Position numbers and translations under genes: made by a program
Notes under the pieces: model-generated
What the model was told of the DNA's origin: nothing
The model's database searches: none
The model's input: the letters and a program-made list of their open reading frames with translations, nothing else
Origin: a virus
DNA: 64,000 nucleotides
Virus record (IMG/VR): IMGVR_UViG_3300021963_000092
Span: 1 to 64,000 of that record
Strand: one strand, 5' to 3'
Part shown: positions 26,201-33,887 of the stretch, one piece after another
Layout of the letters: every line of letters begins with the position of its first letter
Numbering within the stretch: position 1 is the stretch's first letter

Positions 26201-29200
26201 AAAGAACTTAATACATCTACAAGCCAAAGAACTTCTAATAATTATGCACTTACTGGCAATGTAATTACATTCCCGTATACAAGTAATGTCATAGCTCAGA
26301 ATAATGCAGCAAGTAGACGCGAAAATATCAATCCATTTAGCGTCGTTAACTTCACTGGTTCTATTGAATTAAACCCTCCTTCTGACATCTGGTTTGATAC
26401 TGTTCGTGCTCCTGCAGTATATAAAGATCAAAATGAAAATCTTTCTACTCTAACTAATAGTAATGCATCGTTTGAAACTATATGGGGTGACTGGCGCGAA
26501 GTATGGTACGGTAATGATCGTGTCGAAGAGAGAACTGGTACGAGATATACAGTTGCTGAAACAGTAGATAATACATCAACTAATGATGTTGTAATATCGA
26601 AAGTTGTTATTCCAAAAATGAGAAGTATTGTAATTAATTTTGTTGGCAGGGGGTTAAAGCCTAACACTAAACTTAATGCTTACTTTGATAATTATAATGT
26701 TACTCAATTCTGCAGAGGTAATGTTGCTGTAAGCGGTAACGTATTCGCTGACATGGCAATCAATAAAGGTAATCTATACACGAATTATCAAGGGGTAGTT
26801 ACCGGTGCTTTTTATTATGATAGCGCGTTCTTACAATTACCTACCGGGGATAAAATCTTTAGATTATCTGATTCTACCACGAACGGGAATGATAGCGAGA
26901 CTCAAGCAGAAGCTATATTTAAGTCCTCAGGTGAATTAATTCGACTTGCACCTACAGCAGCTGAAACAGTGTATGATAGAAGAGACGTACCAGATGTTAC
27001 TGTACGCCCCGGGGGTGAGAACATAGTAGAACCTGCTTCTACCCCACCGCCTACAATTTCTGATGGTATTGTAAGCTATGCATTTAGAATACCCGTAGAT
27101 CAAGAAACAGCTACTAAGTGGGAAGAAAAAGGCACATTAACAACAATTTTAGATAATACTAATACAGTAGCTGCTACTGCTGAAAAAGCCGTCGCGGCTA
27201 GCTATATCGATTCAGGTGGCGGTATAGACGTCTACAGTATTGATGACGATCTTAGAACTGGTGCATATGTACCGTCAGCAGAAACATTAGCTGCATTTAA
27301 TGCGGTTCATGAGATGGTATCAGATGGCTGGGCCCGCGGATTACAACAGCACGGTACCGAACAATCGCAGGGCGGTGTTCAATCTTGGATTAATAGAGGA
27401 TTGGATGAAGCTGCTGCCATACGTGCAGCTTCTATTGAGATAACTGCTGCGTTAATTGCCAGAGACTCAATCCCTGATGGGGCTGGATATAAAGATTTTG
27501 TTCTTTCTATCGTTAATAATAGTGATGCAGATACAGATAACATAGCTGCCACAGCAGCACCATCAATATCTACTGGTAGAGTGTGCTACGGTACAGACCC
27601 GTTAGCGCAAACATTCGCAATATCCGGATCCCCGGTTTATCTCAGTAAGGTAGATTTATTCTTCTACTCGAAGGATGAAGTCCTACCTATGTTTGTAGAG
27701 ATTAGACCTCTAGTTGCAGGTATTCCATCGCAAACAGTAGTTCCATTCTCGCGCGTTGTAGTACAGCCAAGTCAAATTACTACATCGACCGATGGTCAGA
27801 CAGCAACTACAATTTATTTTGATGGTCTAGTTTATCTCGAACCGGGACAATATTCAATTGTATTGTTAACCAGCTCTATTAACTACAGCGTCTGGATCTC
27901 TCAGATAGGTGAAACTGATGTATATACTAATCGTGTTATATCAGAGCAACCGTTCGTAGGTGTTCTATATAAGTCTCAAAATGCTGTTTCTTGGACCCCA
28001 GATCAACTGCAAGATCTTAAGTTTAAATTATATAACGCGGAGTTTACTAGCACTAGCGGTACCCTGGATCTTGTGGTTAACCCAGCAGAATACTCTAATA
28101 AAAAATTAGGTAGCGACCCGTTAGAAGTTTATCCTAACAAGACTACAATGAAAGTACTTCACAGTGATCACGGTCTTACCAACGGCTCGTATGTAGTATT
28201 AAGTGGTTTTGATTTAGATGGTATGCGTGCTAATGTTGCCATAGGTAATATATTTGGAATTAACGTTGATACAGTAAGCGGAGTTCAGTTTGCAGTCTCT
28301 AACGTTAAGCCTAACTCATACACCATCAACTTACCGTCAACACCTAGCGTTACCTCTGTAACTCGTGGTGGTGGCGCAGGACTGTTTGCTACTCAGGATG
28401 TTAAGTACGACACGATATACCCTGCTATATCTACTTTAACTCCAGCTGGTACAGACGTAGTGTACAAGCTTAAAGGTACATCTGTAGGATATACAATTGA
28501 TTCTAGCTTTACTACTCTAACAAAAGATGACACAGAGTTGTCAGCTACTAAAGTTTTAGCAGGAAATACAAATATAAGCGCGAGCATGTCAGGTCAAAGA
28601 CCGTTAACTCTTCGTCTTGAAATGTCCTCCGATTCTTCTACACTCTCTCCGGTTATTGATATACAATCTCTTGGTGCAGTATTTGTAAATAATATAGTGA
28701 ATTCTCCAACATATGCAAATGAAAATCTCTCATCTGAAATCGTTACAGTTGCAAGATCAGCAAACATTTATTTTACAAATATATCTACAACAACTGGATA
28801 CATAACTATACCTGATGCCCTAGATAAAGCAAATGCCGCTACTATTACCAAAGGTACAACTGTCACAGTATCTAATTCAAACGTTAATTCTAATACTTTT
28901 AGAGTACTCGATGTTCTTGATGACGGGGCAAACATTAAAGTTTATGGTACAATAACCAATGCTGCTGCAGCTAACGTAATCACAGTAACGAACGGTATTG
29001 CTTTTGTAGCTGAAGAAGCGGTTACCGGGGGGTCAGCTCTCGCTAAGTACATTACTAAGCAGGTAGATTTCTTAAATCCGTCCACATCTCTCAATCTGCG
29101 TTTAGATATCGCTAAACCATCTGACGGAGATTTAAAGATCTACTACAAGCTTAAACTACCAAGTGATACTACAATTAAAGATAAGGAATATACCGAGCTT

Positions 29201-29368
29201 ACTGGTTTAACTATTCCTAACTCTATAGGTGGTGAATATTATGAAGTTGAAAAACAGATAGATAATTTAACCCCATTTACTGGCATAGTTCTAAAGATTG
29301 TATTACTATCTACAAATAGCGCTAAGCCCCCTAAGTGTAAAAATCTGAGGTTAGTTGCTCTCGCATAA
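23261..29368 (+). CDS. Giant DUF4815-type structural protein (2035 aa)
   Basis: The largest gene in the window. The start FNAAPYYDDFSESKGFYRILFRPGRAVQARELTQLQ matches DUF4815-type phage tail proteins, whose N-terminal domain is thought to lie in the baseplate or fibre base. The middle includes beta repeats (GSINTTNGSTTVTGTGTRF) and LRDCLDFRPRINTDG, YTMRDIGRIENRVKNLEYYTTL. The C-terminal third has DPLAQTFAISGSPVYLSKVDLFFYSKD and PNSIGGEYYEVEKQI. It likely replaces T4 gp10 and associated peripheral wedge or fibre-hinge proteins. AAGGTAGG precedes the ATG. Confidence 0.65.
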   Translation: MTLEFNAAPYYDDFSESKGFYRILFRPGRAVQARELTQLQTQIQTQIGYLGKHFFKEGSLVLNGQQQIDYYYKFVKLTAADNGIIESLVGSKITGQTSGVNAIILKAVKSENNDPPTIYVKYLDSGTSRTATGFTASETLQVADSTTTLTVASSSATGVGTALTIRSGVIFTKNNLVYFDEQTVLISKYTGGESAGLNKVAGFVITESFITSQDDIDLLDPALGSSNYFAPGADRYSITLTLEARDLTATAADDVNFIELLRIEDGFVVNQKINTDYNVLGDTLARRTYDESGNYVVRPYGLELIEHLRTSNTSVRDGLLTANVNGNSQLFVNVITPGKAYVQGYEIDNLKTRYLNATKARDFISLNNSPVSLTVGNYILITGMYSAPDFTTLSRVKLYNTYTAANGTASGTQVGTARVRHIEYVSGSGSSAIYKCYLFDISMSTGYVFEQDVRQLFFDNSSGADFTANVSASTVLLTGSINTTNGSTTVTGTGTRFTTELSTGDYLRVNGNTILVSSITSDVALVASAAVVGNLSGVAGFVEQATVSDTQYDTFIYPFPYESIKEVDPTNIETVYTTKRYYNRTLTTGSVTITAGTDETFAGFSTQNYLIIDRTTGAIPPLYSSNITIGGGGTTLTITLGASFGSDTITVMATVDKTNSAADKKVKTLVTGTTVDFTTSNTAALSTLSLGQADIFELTSVSMSANAFGTAYSSSNATDITDRYTLDSGQRLTHYDLGSISLKPGQPKPTGPVRVTYSYFTHSAGDYFSVSSYAGIDYKDIPSFTSGDVTYQLRDCLDFRPRINTDGATFVTPSEIPEPNDTLFTDYSYYLARTDKIVLDSTGSLKYIAGTSSLDPKEPKTPDNSMLLYVLKQKPYVFDLQQDIDITIIDNKRYTMRDIGRIENRVKNLEYYTTLSLLEKDTESFQIQDSLGFDRFKNGFLVDNFEGHRVGDTTNPDYKIAMDFNKREIRPKFSQKTLRLKELNTSTSQRTSNNYALTGNVITFPYTSNVIAQNNAASRRENINPFSVVNFTGSIELNPPSDIWFDTVRAPAVYKDQNENLSTLTNSNASFETIWGDWREVWYGNDRVEERTGTRYTVAETVDNTSTNDVVISKVVIPKMRSIVINFVGRGLKPNTKLNAYFDNYNVTQFCRGNVAVSGNVFADMAINKGNLYTNYQGVVTGAFYYDSAFLQLPTGDKIFRLSDSTTNGNDSETQAEAIFKSSGELIRLAPTAAETVYDRRDVPDVTVRPGGENIVEPASTPPPTISDGIVSYAFRIPVDQETATKWEEKGTLTTILDNTNTVAATAEKAVAASYIDSGGGIDVYSIDDDLRTGAYVPSAETLAAFNAVHEMVSDGWARGLQQHGTEQSQGGVQSWINRGLDEAAAIRAASIEITAALIARDSIPDGAGYKDFVLSIVNNSDADTDNIAATAAPSISTGRVCYGTDPLAQTFAISGSPVYLSKVDLFFYSKDEVLPMFVEIRPLVAGIPSQTVVPFSRVVVQPSQITTSTDGQTATTIYFDGLVYLEPGQYSIVLLTSSINYSVWISQIGETDVYTNRVISEQPFVGVLYKSQNAVSWTPDQLQDLKFKLYNAEFTSTSGTLDLVVNPAEYSNKKLGSDPLEVYPNKTTMKVLHSDHGLTNGSYVVLSGFDLDGMRANVAIGNIFGINVDTVSGVQFAVSNVKPNSYTINLPSTPSVTSVTRGGGAGLFATQDVKYDTIYPAISTLTPAGTDVVYKLKGTSVGYTIDSSFTTLTKDDTELSATKVLAGNTNISASMSGQRPLTLRLEMSSDSSTLSPVIDIQSLGAVFVNNIVNSPTYANENLSSEIVTVARSANIYFTNISTTTGYITIPDALDKANAATITKGTTVTVSNSNVNSNTFRVLDVLDDGANIKVYGTITNAAAANVITVTNGIAFVAEEAVTGGSALAKYITKQVDFLNPSTSLNLRLDIAKPSDGDLKIYYKLKLPSDTTIKDKEYTELTGLTIPNSIGGEYYEVEKQIDNLTPFTGIVLKIVLLSTNSAKPPKCKNLRLVALA

Positions 29369-29574
29369 TGAAATTAAAAGTAGAAGGTAAACCAAATTTA
29401 GTAAGAGACTCAGCCTCGAAAGCGATCATAAATACTGATCAAGCAGGTCTGAATACTTACTTAGAAAAGAAGAAACTTTTTGAAACAGTCTTAAAACAAC
29501 AGCAACGAATTGAGTTGCTTGAAAATGAAGTCAAAAAGATTAATGCATTACTTATAAATAGTAATATAGTGTAA
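29368..29574 (+). CDS. Small coiled-coil protein following the giant gene (68 aa)
   Basis: Starts on the last base of the preceding stop (TAATG). The N-terminus NLVRDSASKAIINTDQAGLNTYLEKKK is a recognisable marine T4-like pattern, followed by a C-terminal coiled coil (heptads in LKQQQRIELLENEVKKINALL). Similar small proteins accompany tail structural genes in related phages. Probably a trimerising structural accessory; unproven. Confidence 0.6.
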   Translation: MKLKVEGKPNLVRDSASKAIINTDQAGLNTYLEKKKLFETVLKQQQRIELLENEVKKINALLINSNIV

Positions 29575-29585
29575 CGAGAAATTAA

Positions 29586-30236
29586 ATGGCTACTCTAGTC
29601 TTACGAAACGTAAAAGGTTCTCCACTTACTAATACAGAAGTGGATAATAACTTTTCAAATATTAATAACGAACTAGGTGTTGTTAGTAATCTTTCAACTA
29701 CCGCTAAAGCTAATCTAGTAGCTGCTATTAATGAACTTGCTACATCTAGTTCTGTTTCAAATGGCACTGTTTCAAATGTAACTTTAGACATTAAAGTAGT
29801 AGATGATACATCATCTAACTCAACGGTATTTCCTACCTTCGTAGCAGCCTCCTCAGGGAATGCAGCGGTAAAAATTACCAGCACTAAATTAACTTTCAAT
29901 CCTTCTACGGGTCTTTTAACCTCTACTGATTATAATTCTTCCTCCGATGTGACTCTCAAAGACAATATTGAGCCGATAACTAACCCCCTTGATATCTTAT
30001 CTCAAATTACAGGTTATAGCTTTACCTGGAAAGACTCGGGGGAAAAATCTTTAGGTTTATCTGCTCAAGAAGTTGAAAAAATACTGCCTGAGGTCGTAAA
30101 AAACAGGCCTGATGGTACAAAGGGTATAAACTATCTTAACTTTATCGCTATTTTGATTGAGAGTATTAAACATTTGAAACAGGAAGTTCAAAATGTAAAA
30201 AAAAAAAAAAAAAAAAAAAAAAATGCCGAGTTCTAA
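29586..30236 (+). CDS. Tail fibre with S74 chaperone domain and poly-Lys tail
   Basis: 216 residues. The N-terminus TLVLRNVKGSPLTNTEVDNNF is a fibre-attachment motif of marine phages. Residues about 118-203 are a peptidase S74 intramolecular chaperone (SSSDVTLKDNIEPI with the Ser/Lys dyad, GYSFTWKDSG, GLSAQEVEKILPEVV), which trimerises fibres and cuts itself off. The last residues are eight lysines then NAEF, encoded by a 27-A tract. Slippage in that tract would change only the cleavable C-terminus or read on into the next gene's leader. Confidence 0.82.
   Translation: MATLVLRNVKGSPLTNTEVDNNFSNINNELGVVSNLSTTAKANLVAAINELATSSSVSNGTVSNVTLDIKVVDDTSSNSTVFPTFVAASSGNAAVKITSTKLTFNPSTGLLTSTDYNSSSDVTLKDNIEPITNPLDILSQITGYSFTWKDSGEKSLGLSAQEVEKILPEVVKNRPDGTKGINYLNFIAILIESIKHLKQEVQNVKKKKKKKKNAEF
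30197..30223 (+). repeat. 27-base adenine homopolymer
   Basis: Uninterrupted A27 at the 3' end of the S74 fibre gene, 26 bases before the next gene's ATG. It is in frame (eight AAA codons after GTA). No comparable tract occurs elsewhere in the window. Confidence 0.9.
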
Positions 30237-30248
30237 AGGAGAGCGAAG

Positions 30249-30803
30249 ATGGCAATTCAAGTTGGCGGTACAACCGTCATTGATAATAGTAGAAATCTAT
30301 CTAACCTAGGCTCAGCACTTACAGTTACGCAAGGCGGCACCGGTCAGACAACGTATACTGACGGTCAGCTTTTAATCGGCAACTCGACTGGCAATACTCT
30401 CAACAAGGCTACTCTTACTGCTGGTTCAGGTATTGTAGTTACCAATGGTTCGGGTAACATAACCATCGCAGGCGCAAACAGTGATTATGTCGATCTCGGT
30501 AACGTATCCGGTAATGTTAATATCGATTTTACAAAAGGTGTTGTACGTACGCGGCTAACAGGTAATACTACTTTTGCATTTACAAGTGTACCAGGCGCAA
30601 ATACAATTGCAGCTGTTACAGCTATAGTTGTACAAGATGGAACTGGAGGTAGAACATACTCCTGGCCATCTTCATCTGACTACCCTGGTGGTGTTGTTCC
30701 TCCTGCAACAACTACAGCTAACGCCGTAGATATTTGGTCTCTATTTACCGTAGATGGTGGTACTACTGTATACGTTTCTCTGGCAATGAAAGACGCGAAG
30801 TAA
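30249..30803 (+). CDS. Tail fibre-like protein (184 aa)
   Basis: Starts MAIQVGGTTVIDNSRNLSNLG, a typical phage fibre N-terminal motif, then VTQGGTGQTTYTDGQLLIGN, a repeat known from many fibre proteins. The C-terminal half is a beta domain (NVNIDFTKGVVRTRLTGNTTF, then TYSWPSSSDYPGG, DIWSLFTVDGGTTVYVSLAM) resembling a compact fibre-tip domain. AAAGGAGAGCGAAG precedes the ATG. Gene order places it between the S74 fibre and the Pro/Gly repeat fibre. Confidence 0.6.
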   Translation: MAIQVGGTTVIDNSRNLSNLGSALTVTQGGTGQTTYTDGQLLIGNSTGNTLNKATLTAGSGIVVTNGSGNITIAGANSDYVDLGNVSGNVNIDFTKGVVRTRLTGNTTFAFTSVPGANTIAAVTAIVVQDGTGGRTYSWPSSSDYPGGVVPPATTTANAVDIWSLFTVDGGTTVYVSLAMKDAK

Positions 30804-30815
30804 CGAGGTCTTCTA

Positions 30816-31853
30816 GTGACTAGAAAAACACCTATATTTGGATTAGAAAAAACGTGGCGTGCGTCTGGTACGGGTACCACAACGTTTAACTCTCCAGGTA
30901 ATTATGTAATACCATACGGTCGTTATGATATTACAGTAGAAGGTCGTGGAGGTACGGGAAACGCTGCAAACCCGGGTAATTTTACACCAGGCGGTACTAA
31001 TCCCCCTAATCCGGGTAATTTTACACCAGGCGGTACTAATCCCCCGAACCCGGGTAATTTTACACCAGGCGGTACTAATCCCCCTAATCCGGGTAATTTT
31101 ACACCGGGTAATCCAACACCACCTAATGCAGGTGCATTTACACCGGGTAATCCAACACCACCTAATGCAGGTGCATTTACACCGGGTAATCCAACACCAC
31201 CTAATGCAGGCGCATTTACACCGGGTAATCCAACACCACCTAATGCGGGCTCATACACACCAGGTAATCCGACACCTTCTACTCCAGGTAATGCTAATCC
31301 CCCGAACCCTGGGACATATTACCCTGGATATAACTACGGTGGTTTTTATATACCACCTCAGTACTACCCAGGCAACCCGACAGACCCGAATAACCCTACA
31401 GCTAATCCCCCGAACCCAGGTTCGTATACACCGGGTAATCCTAATCCCCCGAACCCAGGTTCGTATACACCGGGTAATCCTAATCCTCCGAACCCAGGTT
31501 CGTACACACCAGGTAATTCTAATCCTCCGAACCCAGGTTCGTATACTCCGGGTAATCCTGGGAACCCTTTCCCGGCATCATATACACCAGGTAATCCAGG
31601 AAACCCTTATCCGGCATCATATACACCAGGTAATCCAGGAAACCCTTATCCGGCATCATATACACCAGGTAACCCCGGGGCAGCAGGTAACCCTAGTACC
31701 GCTTTAGGTATTACCCTCCCCGGTTCTAACGTAGGAGGAACACCTGCATCTGTAGTTGCGGCAACGAAAGTAAATCCTAGCAACGTCCCTGACTCACAGA
31801 CATACCCGGTCAGTGTACCGCCCGGGGGCTATGTAACTATTAAAAGTAATTAA
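30816..31853 (+). CDS. Pro/Gly/Asn-repeat fibre protein (345 aa)
   Basis: Starts at GTG behind ACGAGG. Residues 1-50 (TFNSPGNYVIPYGRYDITVEGRG) and the C-terminal end (TYPVSVPPGGYVTIKSN) look like the two halves of a glycine-rich fibre-tip domain. Between them lies a long insert of 13-residue repeats, such as NPGNFTPGGTNPP, NAGAFTPGNPTPP and NPGSYTPGNPNPP, broken by a Tyr-rich island (YYPGYNYGGFYIPPQYY). Such sequences favour polyproline/polyglycine-II helices, as in phage adhesins of the gp38 type. The next gene is a prolyl-hydroxylase-type enzyme, suggesting these prolines may be modified. Confidence 0.65.
   Translation: MTRKTPIFGLEKTWRASGTGTTTFNSPGNYVIPYGRYDITVEGRGGTGNAANPGNFTPGGTNPPNPGNFTPGGTNPPNPGNFTPGGTNPPNPGNFTPGNPTPPNAGAFTPGNPTPPNAGAFTPGNPTPPNAGAFTPGNPTPPNAGSYTPGNPTPSTPGNANPPNPGTYYPGYNYGGFYIPPQYYPGNPTDPNNPTANPPNPGSYTPGNPNPPNPGSYTPGNPNPPNPGSYTPGNSNPPNPGSYTPGNPGNPFPASYTPGNPGNPYPASYTPGNPGNPYPASYTPGNPGAAGNPSTALGITLPGSNVGGTPASVVAATKVNPSNVPDSQTYPVSVPPGGYVTIKSN
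30968..31680 (+). repeat. 39-base coding tandem repeats in the fibre gene
   Basis: Units of 39 bases in three sub-families: about three NPGNFTPGGTNPP units, four NAGAFTPGNPTPP-type units, and later NPGSYTPGNPNPP and PASYTPGNPGNPY units. Neighbouring units of a sub-family are nearly identical at the DNA level, so copy number can change by slippage or recombination without breaking the frame. Confidence 0.85.
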
Positions 31854-31874
31854 CAACATGAGGTGAATTAGATA

Positions 31875-32462
31875 ATGTATCAGATACCTAAATACCGCGG
31901 GGGATTTGAGTGTTTTGCAGTATGGGAAAACGGCTATACAGCAGAAGAGTTAGATAAAATTAAATTTCTTGCAGAGTTGCAAGAGTTTCGTAAAGGGGGG
32001 GTTGGCAATCAAGCTACTGATGCTGACCCGAAAATTCGCAATTCCGATATTACCTGGATACATCGTGATAATAACTCTGAATGGCTTTTTTATCTTCATG
32101 GGATAATCCTTGCAAAAGTAAATCATGATCATTTTATGTTAGATATTGAGGGTTTTGATAGTTTTCAGTATACTATATACAACCCTGATCAACACTATTC
32201 TTGGCATTGGGATGCTGCATTTGGGTGGGAAAAGTATCAACGTAAGATATCCAGTGTATTATTTTTAAGCGATCCAGAAGAATACGAAGGTGGTGAGCTC
32301 GAAATAGTTACAACAGGTAATATAGAAGCCCCAAGAGTCCTTAAGCCTAAACGAGGGGACTGTGTATTTTTTTCATCGTTCATGCCACACCGTGTAAGAC
32401 CTGTTACATCAGGAAAGCGGGTTACACTGGTTAGCTGGGCATTAGGAGAGAGGATAGCTTAA
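31875..32462 (+). CDS. 2OG-Fe(II) oxygenase, prolyl-hydroxylase type
   Basis: 195 residues with the double-stranded beta-helix core of prolyl 4-hydroxylase/PKHD enzymes. Iron ligands are H111-W-D113 (in HYSWHWDA) and H172 (SFMPHRVRPV), with a basic residue for 2-oxoglutarate in SGKRVTLVSW. SSVLFLSDPEEYEGGELEI and KPKRGDCVFF are the standard flanking strands. It would hydroxylate a protein side chain, most likely proline, or another small substrate. It lies 21 bases after a fibre rich in Pro-Gly and overlaps the sulfotransferase gene (TAATG). Confidence 0.88.
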   Translation: MYQIPKYRGGFECFAVWENGYTAEELDKIKFLAELQEFRKGGVGNQATDADPKIRNSDITWIHRDNNSEWLFYLHGIILAKVNHDHFMLDIEGFDSFQYTIYNPDQHYSWHWDAAFGWEKYQRKISSVLFLSDPEEYEGGELEIVTTGNIEAPRVLKPKRGDCVFFSSFMPHRVRPVTSGKRVTLVSWALGERIA

Positions 32463-33163
32463 TGATAATTAACGAATCAACAGGTTGTTTATTTTTAGAA
32501 ATCCCTAAAACAGGATCTACTACTGTTCGGCTAGCATATCAGGCGAAACACGGTCGATCTAAATACGCTAGCGTCTGGACACATATTAAGAAAGATCAGC
32601 TACAGCGTGTTATGGGAGAGTTTTTTTCAGAAATAGATTATAGTAAACTAACCCACTACGCATTCTACAGAGACCCTATAGAAAGACTTGTATCTGGTTG
32701 GCGATATTCTATTTCGCAATGGGAAAAAGCTCGTACCGACCCTAAACTAAGCTTTGAAGTATATTCAAGAGGCGCTGCGCTATTTCATTTAATTTGGGGA
32801 AAGAAATTTAATATCGATGAAAAACCCACACTAAATAATGTTACTCTAGATGAATATCTAACTGCTCTAGAATCTAGAGCGTTTTTTACAACTGTAGATC
32901 TTCTTTCGCTACAAACTGAATATATCAATGATAATACAGTATTACTTAATTACCATGATTATGAAGCTGAATATAACAAATTAGTCCCGCTGTTAGATTT
33001 ACCGTCTTATAATTCTGCAGGTAGACAGAACAGCACTGATGCAGCAGACTATTATGATACTGTAACTACAGAACAGGCGGCTCGAATTAAAGCGTTCTAC
33101 AAAGCTGATTATGATTTTTTTGAAAAGAAAGGTATAACCTTCGTGGAGAGGTCTTTTGTTTAA
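32462..33163 (+). CDS. Sulfotransferase (2-O-sulfotransferase-like)
   Basis: 233 residues. The PAPS 5'-phosphosulfate loop is LEIPKTGSTTVR near the N-terminus, and the 3'-phosphate-binding motif is YAFYRDPIERLVSGWRY. Both are as in the carbohydrate/protein sulfotransferases of the Sulfotransfer_2 type. It would transfer sulfate from PAPS to a hydroxyl on a glycan, tyrosine or hydroxylated residue. Its start overlaps the stop of the hydroxylase-type gene, so the two are made together. Substrate unknown; the adjacent fibre is one candidate. Confidence 0.82.
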   Translation: MIINESTGCLFLEIPKTGSTTVRLAYQAKHGRSKYASVWTHIKKDQLQRVMGEFFSEIDYSKLTHYAFYRDPIERLVSGWRYSISQWEKARTDPKLSFEVYSRGAALFHLIWGKKFNIDEKPTLNNVTLDEYLTALESRAFFTTVDLLSLQTEYINDNTVLLNYHDYEAEYNKLVPLLDLPSYNSAGRQNSTDAADYYDTVTTEQAARIKAFYKADYDFFEKKGITFVERSFV

Positions 33164-33887
33164 TTTATGGCGCAAATCCCCTATAATCGAGTTTACGTGT
33201 CACCCAGAATTTGAAGGATCATTACTTCCTCCTAAGCCAGCTGCGAAGTGCATTCCAGATTGGTTTAAGAGGATAAAACCTACGTTACCAGATAGTATCG
33301 ATAGTATTGGACGACCTGGGTTAACTGCAAAAAAATGCATGCCGCTACTTGACGCAATGTCAATCGGTTTTGTTATTCCGTTACAAGCTGATGTTGGTAT
33401 ACGATCTAGCTCTACTTGTGCTATTATTGAAGCTAAAAACGGACCGACCGTCAAGTCAGTAGAGTTTCATAATGTTGATCAGATTGGAGGCTCTGCTGCG
33501 CCCGGGTACCCGGCACCACCAATTAAATTTCTTAACTGGTGGGTAGTAAAGACCGCGCCCGGGTGGTCGACGTTATTTCTGCCCATTATTAATGACGTAG
33601 AGCAAGCTCACTTCACATGTCTAGCTGGTTTAGTAGACACAGATACATATGTAAAAGAAGTCAACTTCCCAGCAATTTGGCACACTGCTAACTTTGACGG
33701 TGTTCTTAATGCTGGTACACCTATAGTGGTAGCTATACCAATTCATCGAGAAATTTATAAAATATCTAAAGAACCTATTATTCGTAGTATGAGTAAAAAA
33801 GAATTCCGAGAGATAGAGCGTATACGAATAGCTCAAAGTACGAGACACGGGGTTTATACAAATGAACTGAGAGAATCTCGCAAGTGA
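33156..33887 (+). CDS. Unknown-family protein, paralogue A (243 aa)
   Basis: TTG start at 33156, supported by GGAGAGG four bases upstream; it overlaps the sulfotransferase end. Visible motifs are ECH-like FTCHPEFEG, KCIPDWFKRI, KKCMPLLDAMSIGFVIPL and, from residue 123, IKFLNWWVVKTAPGWSTLFLP, GLVDTDTYVKEVNFPA, and AGTPIVVAIPIHRE. The last block aligns position for position with the next gene's residues 123 on. The all-beta look suggests a jelly-roll-like fold. A family of unknown function seen near phage surface-modification genes; role not inferable. Confidence 0.7.
   Translation: MFNLWRKSPIIEFTCHPEFEGSLLPPKPAAKCIPDWFKRIKPTLPDSIDSIGRPGLTAKKCMPLLDAMSIGFVIPLQADVGIRSSSTCAIIEAKNGPTVKSVEFHNVDQIGGSAAPGYPAPPIKFLNWWVVKTAPGWSTLFLPIINDVEQAHFTCLAGLVDTDTYVKEVNFPAIWHTANFDGVLNAGTPIVVAIPIHREIYKISKEPIIRSMSKKEFREIERIRIAQSTRHGVYTNELRESRK

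Noticed and set aside
30968-31680. CRISPR-like repeat array
   Set aside because: The repeats are contiguous, in frame, encode a regular peptide and have no spacers.
30946-31707. A 253-codon open frame overlapping the Pro/Gly-repeat fibre, and an antisense one at 30923-31258
   Set aside because: Both are by-products of the 39-base repeats, which keep all frames open. Their products are low-complexity and they lack ribosome-binding sites.
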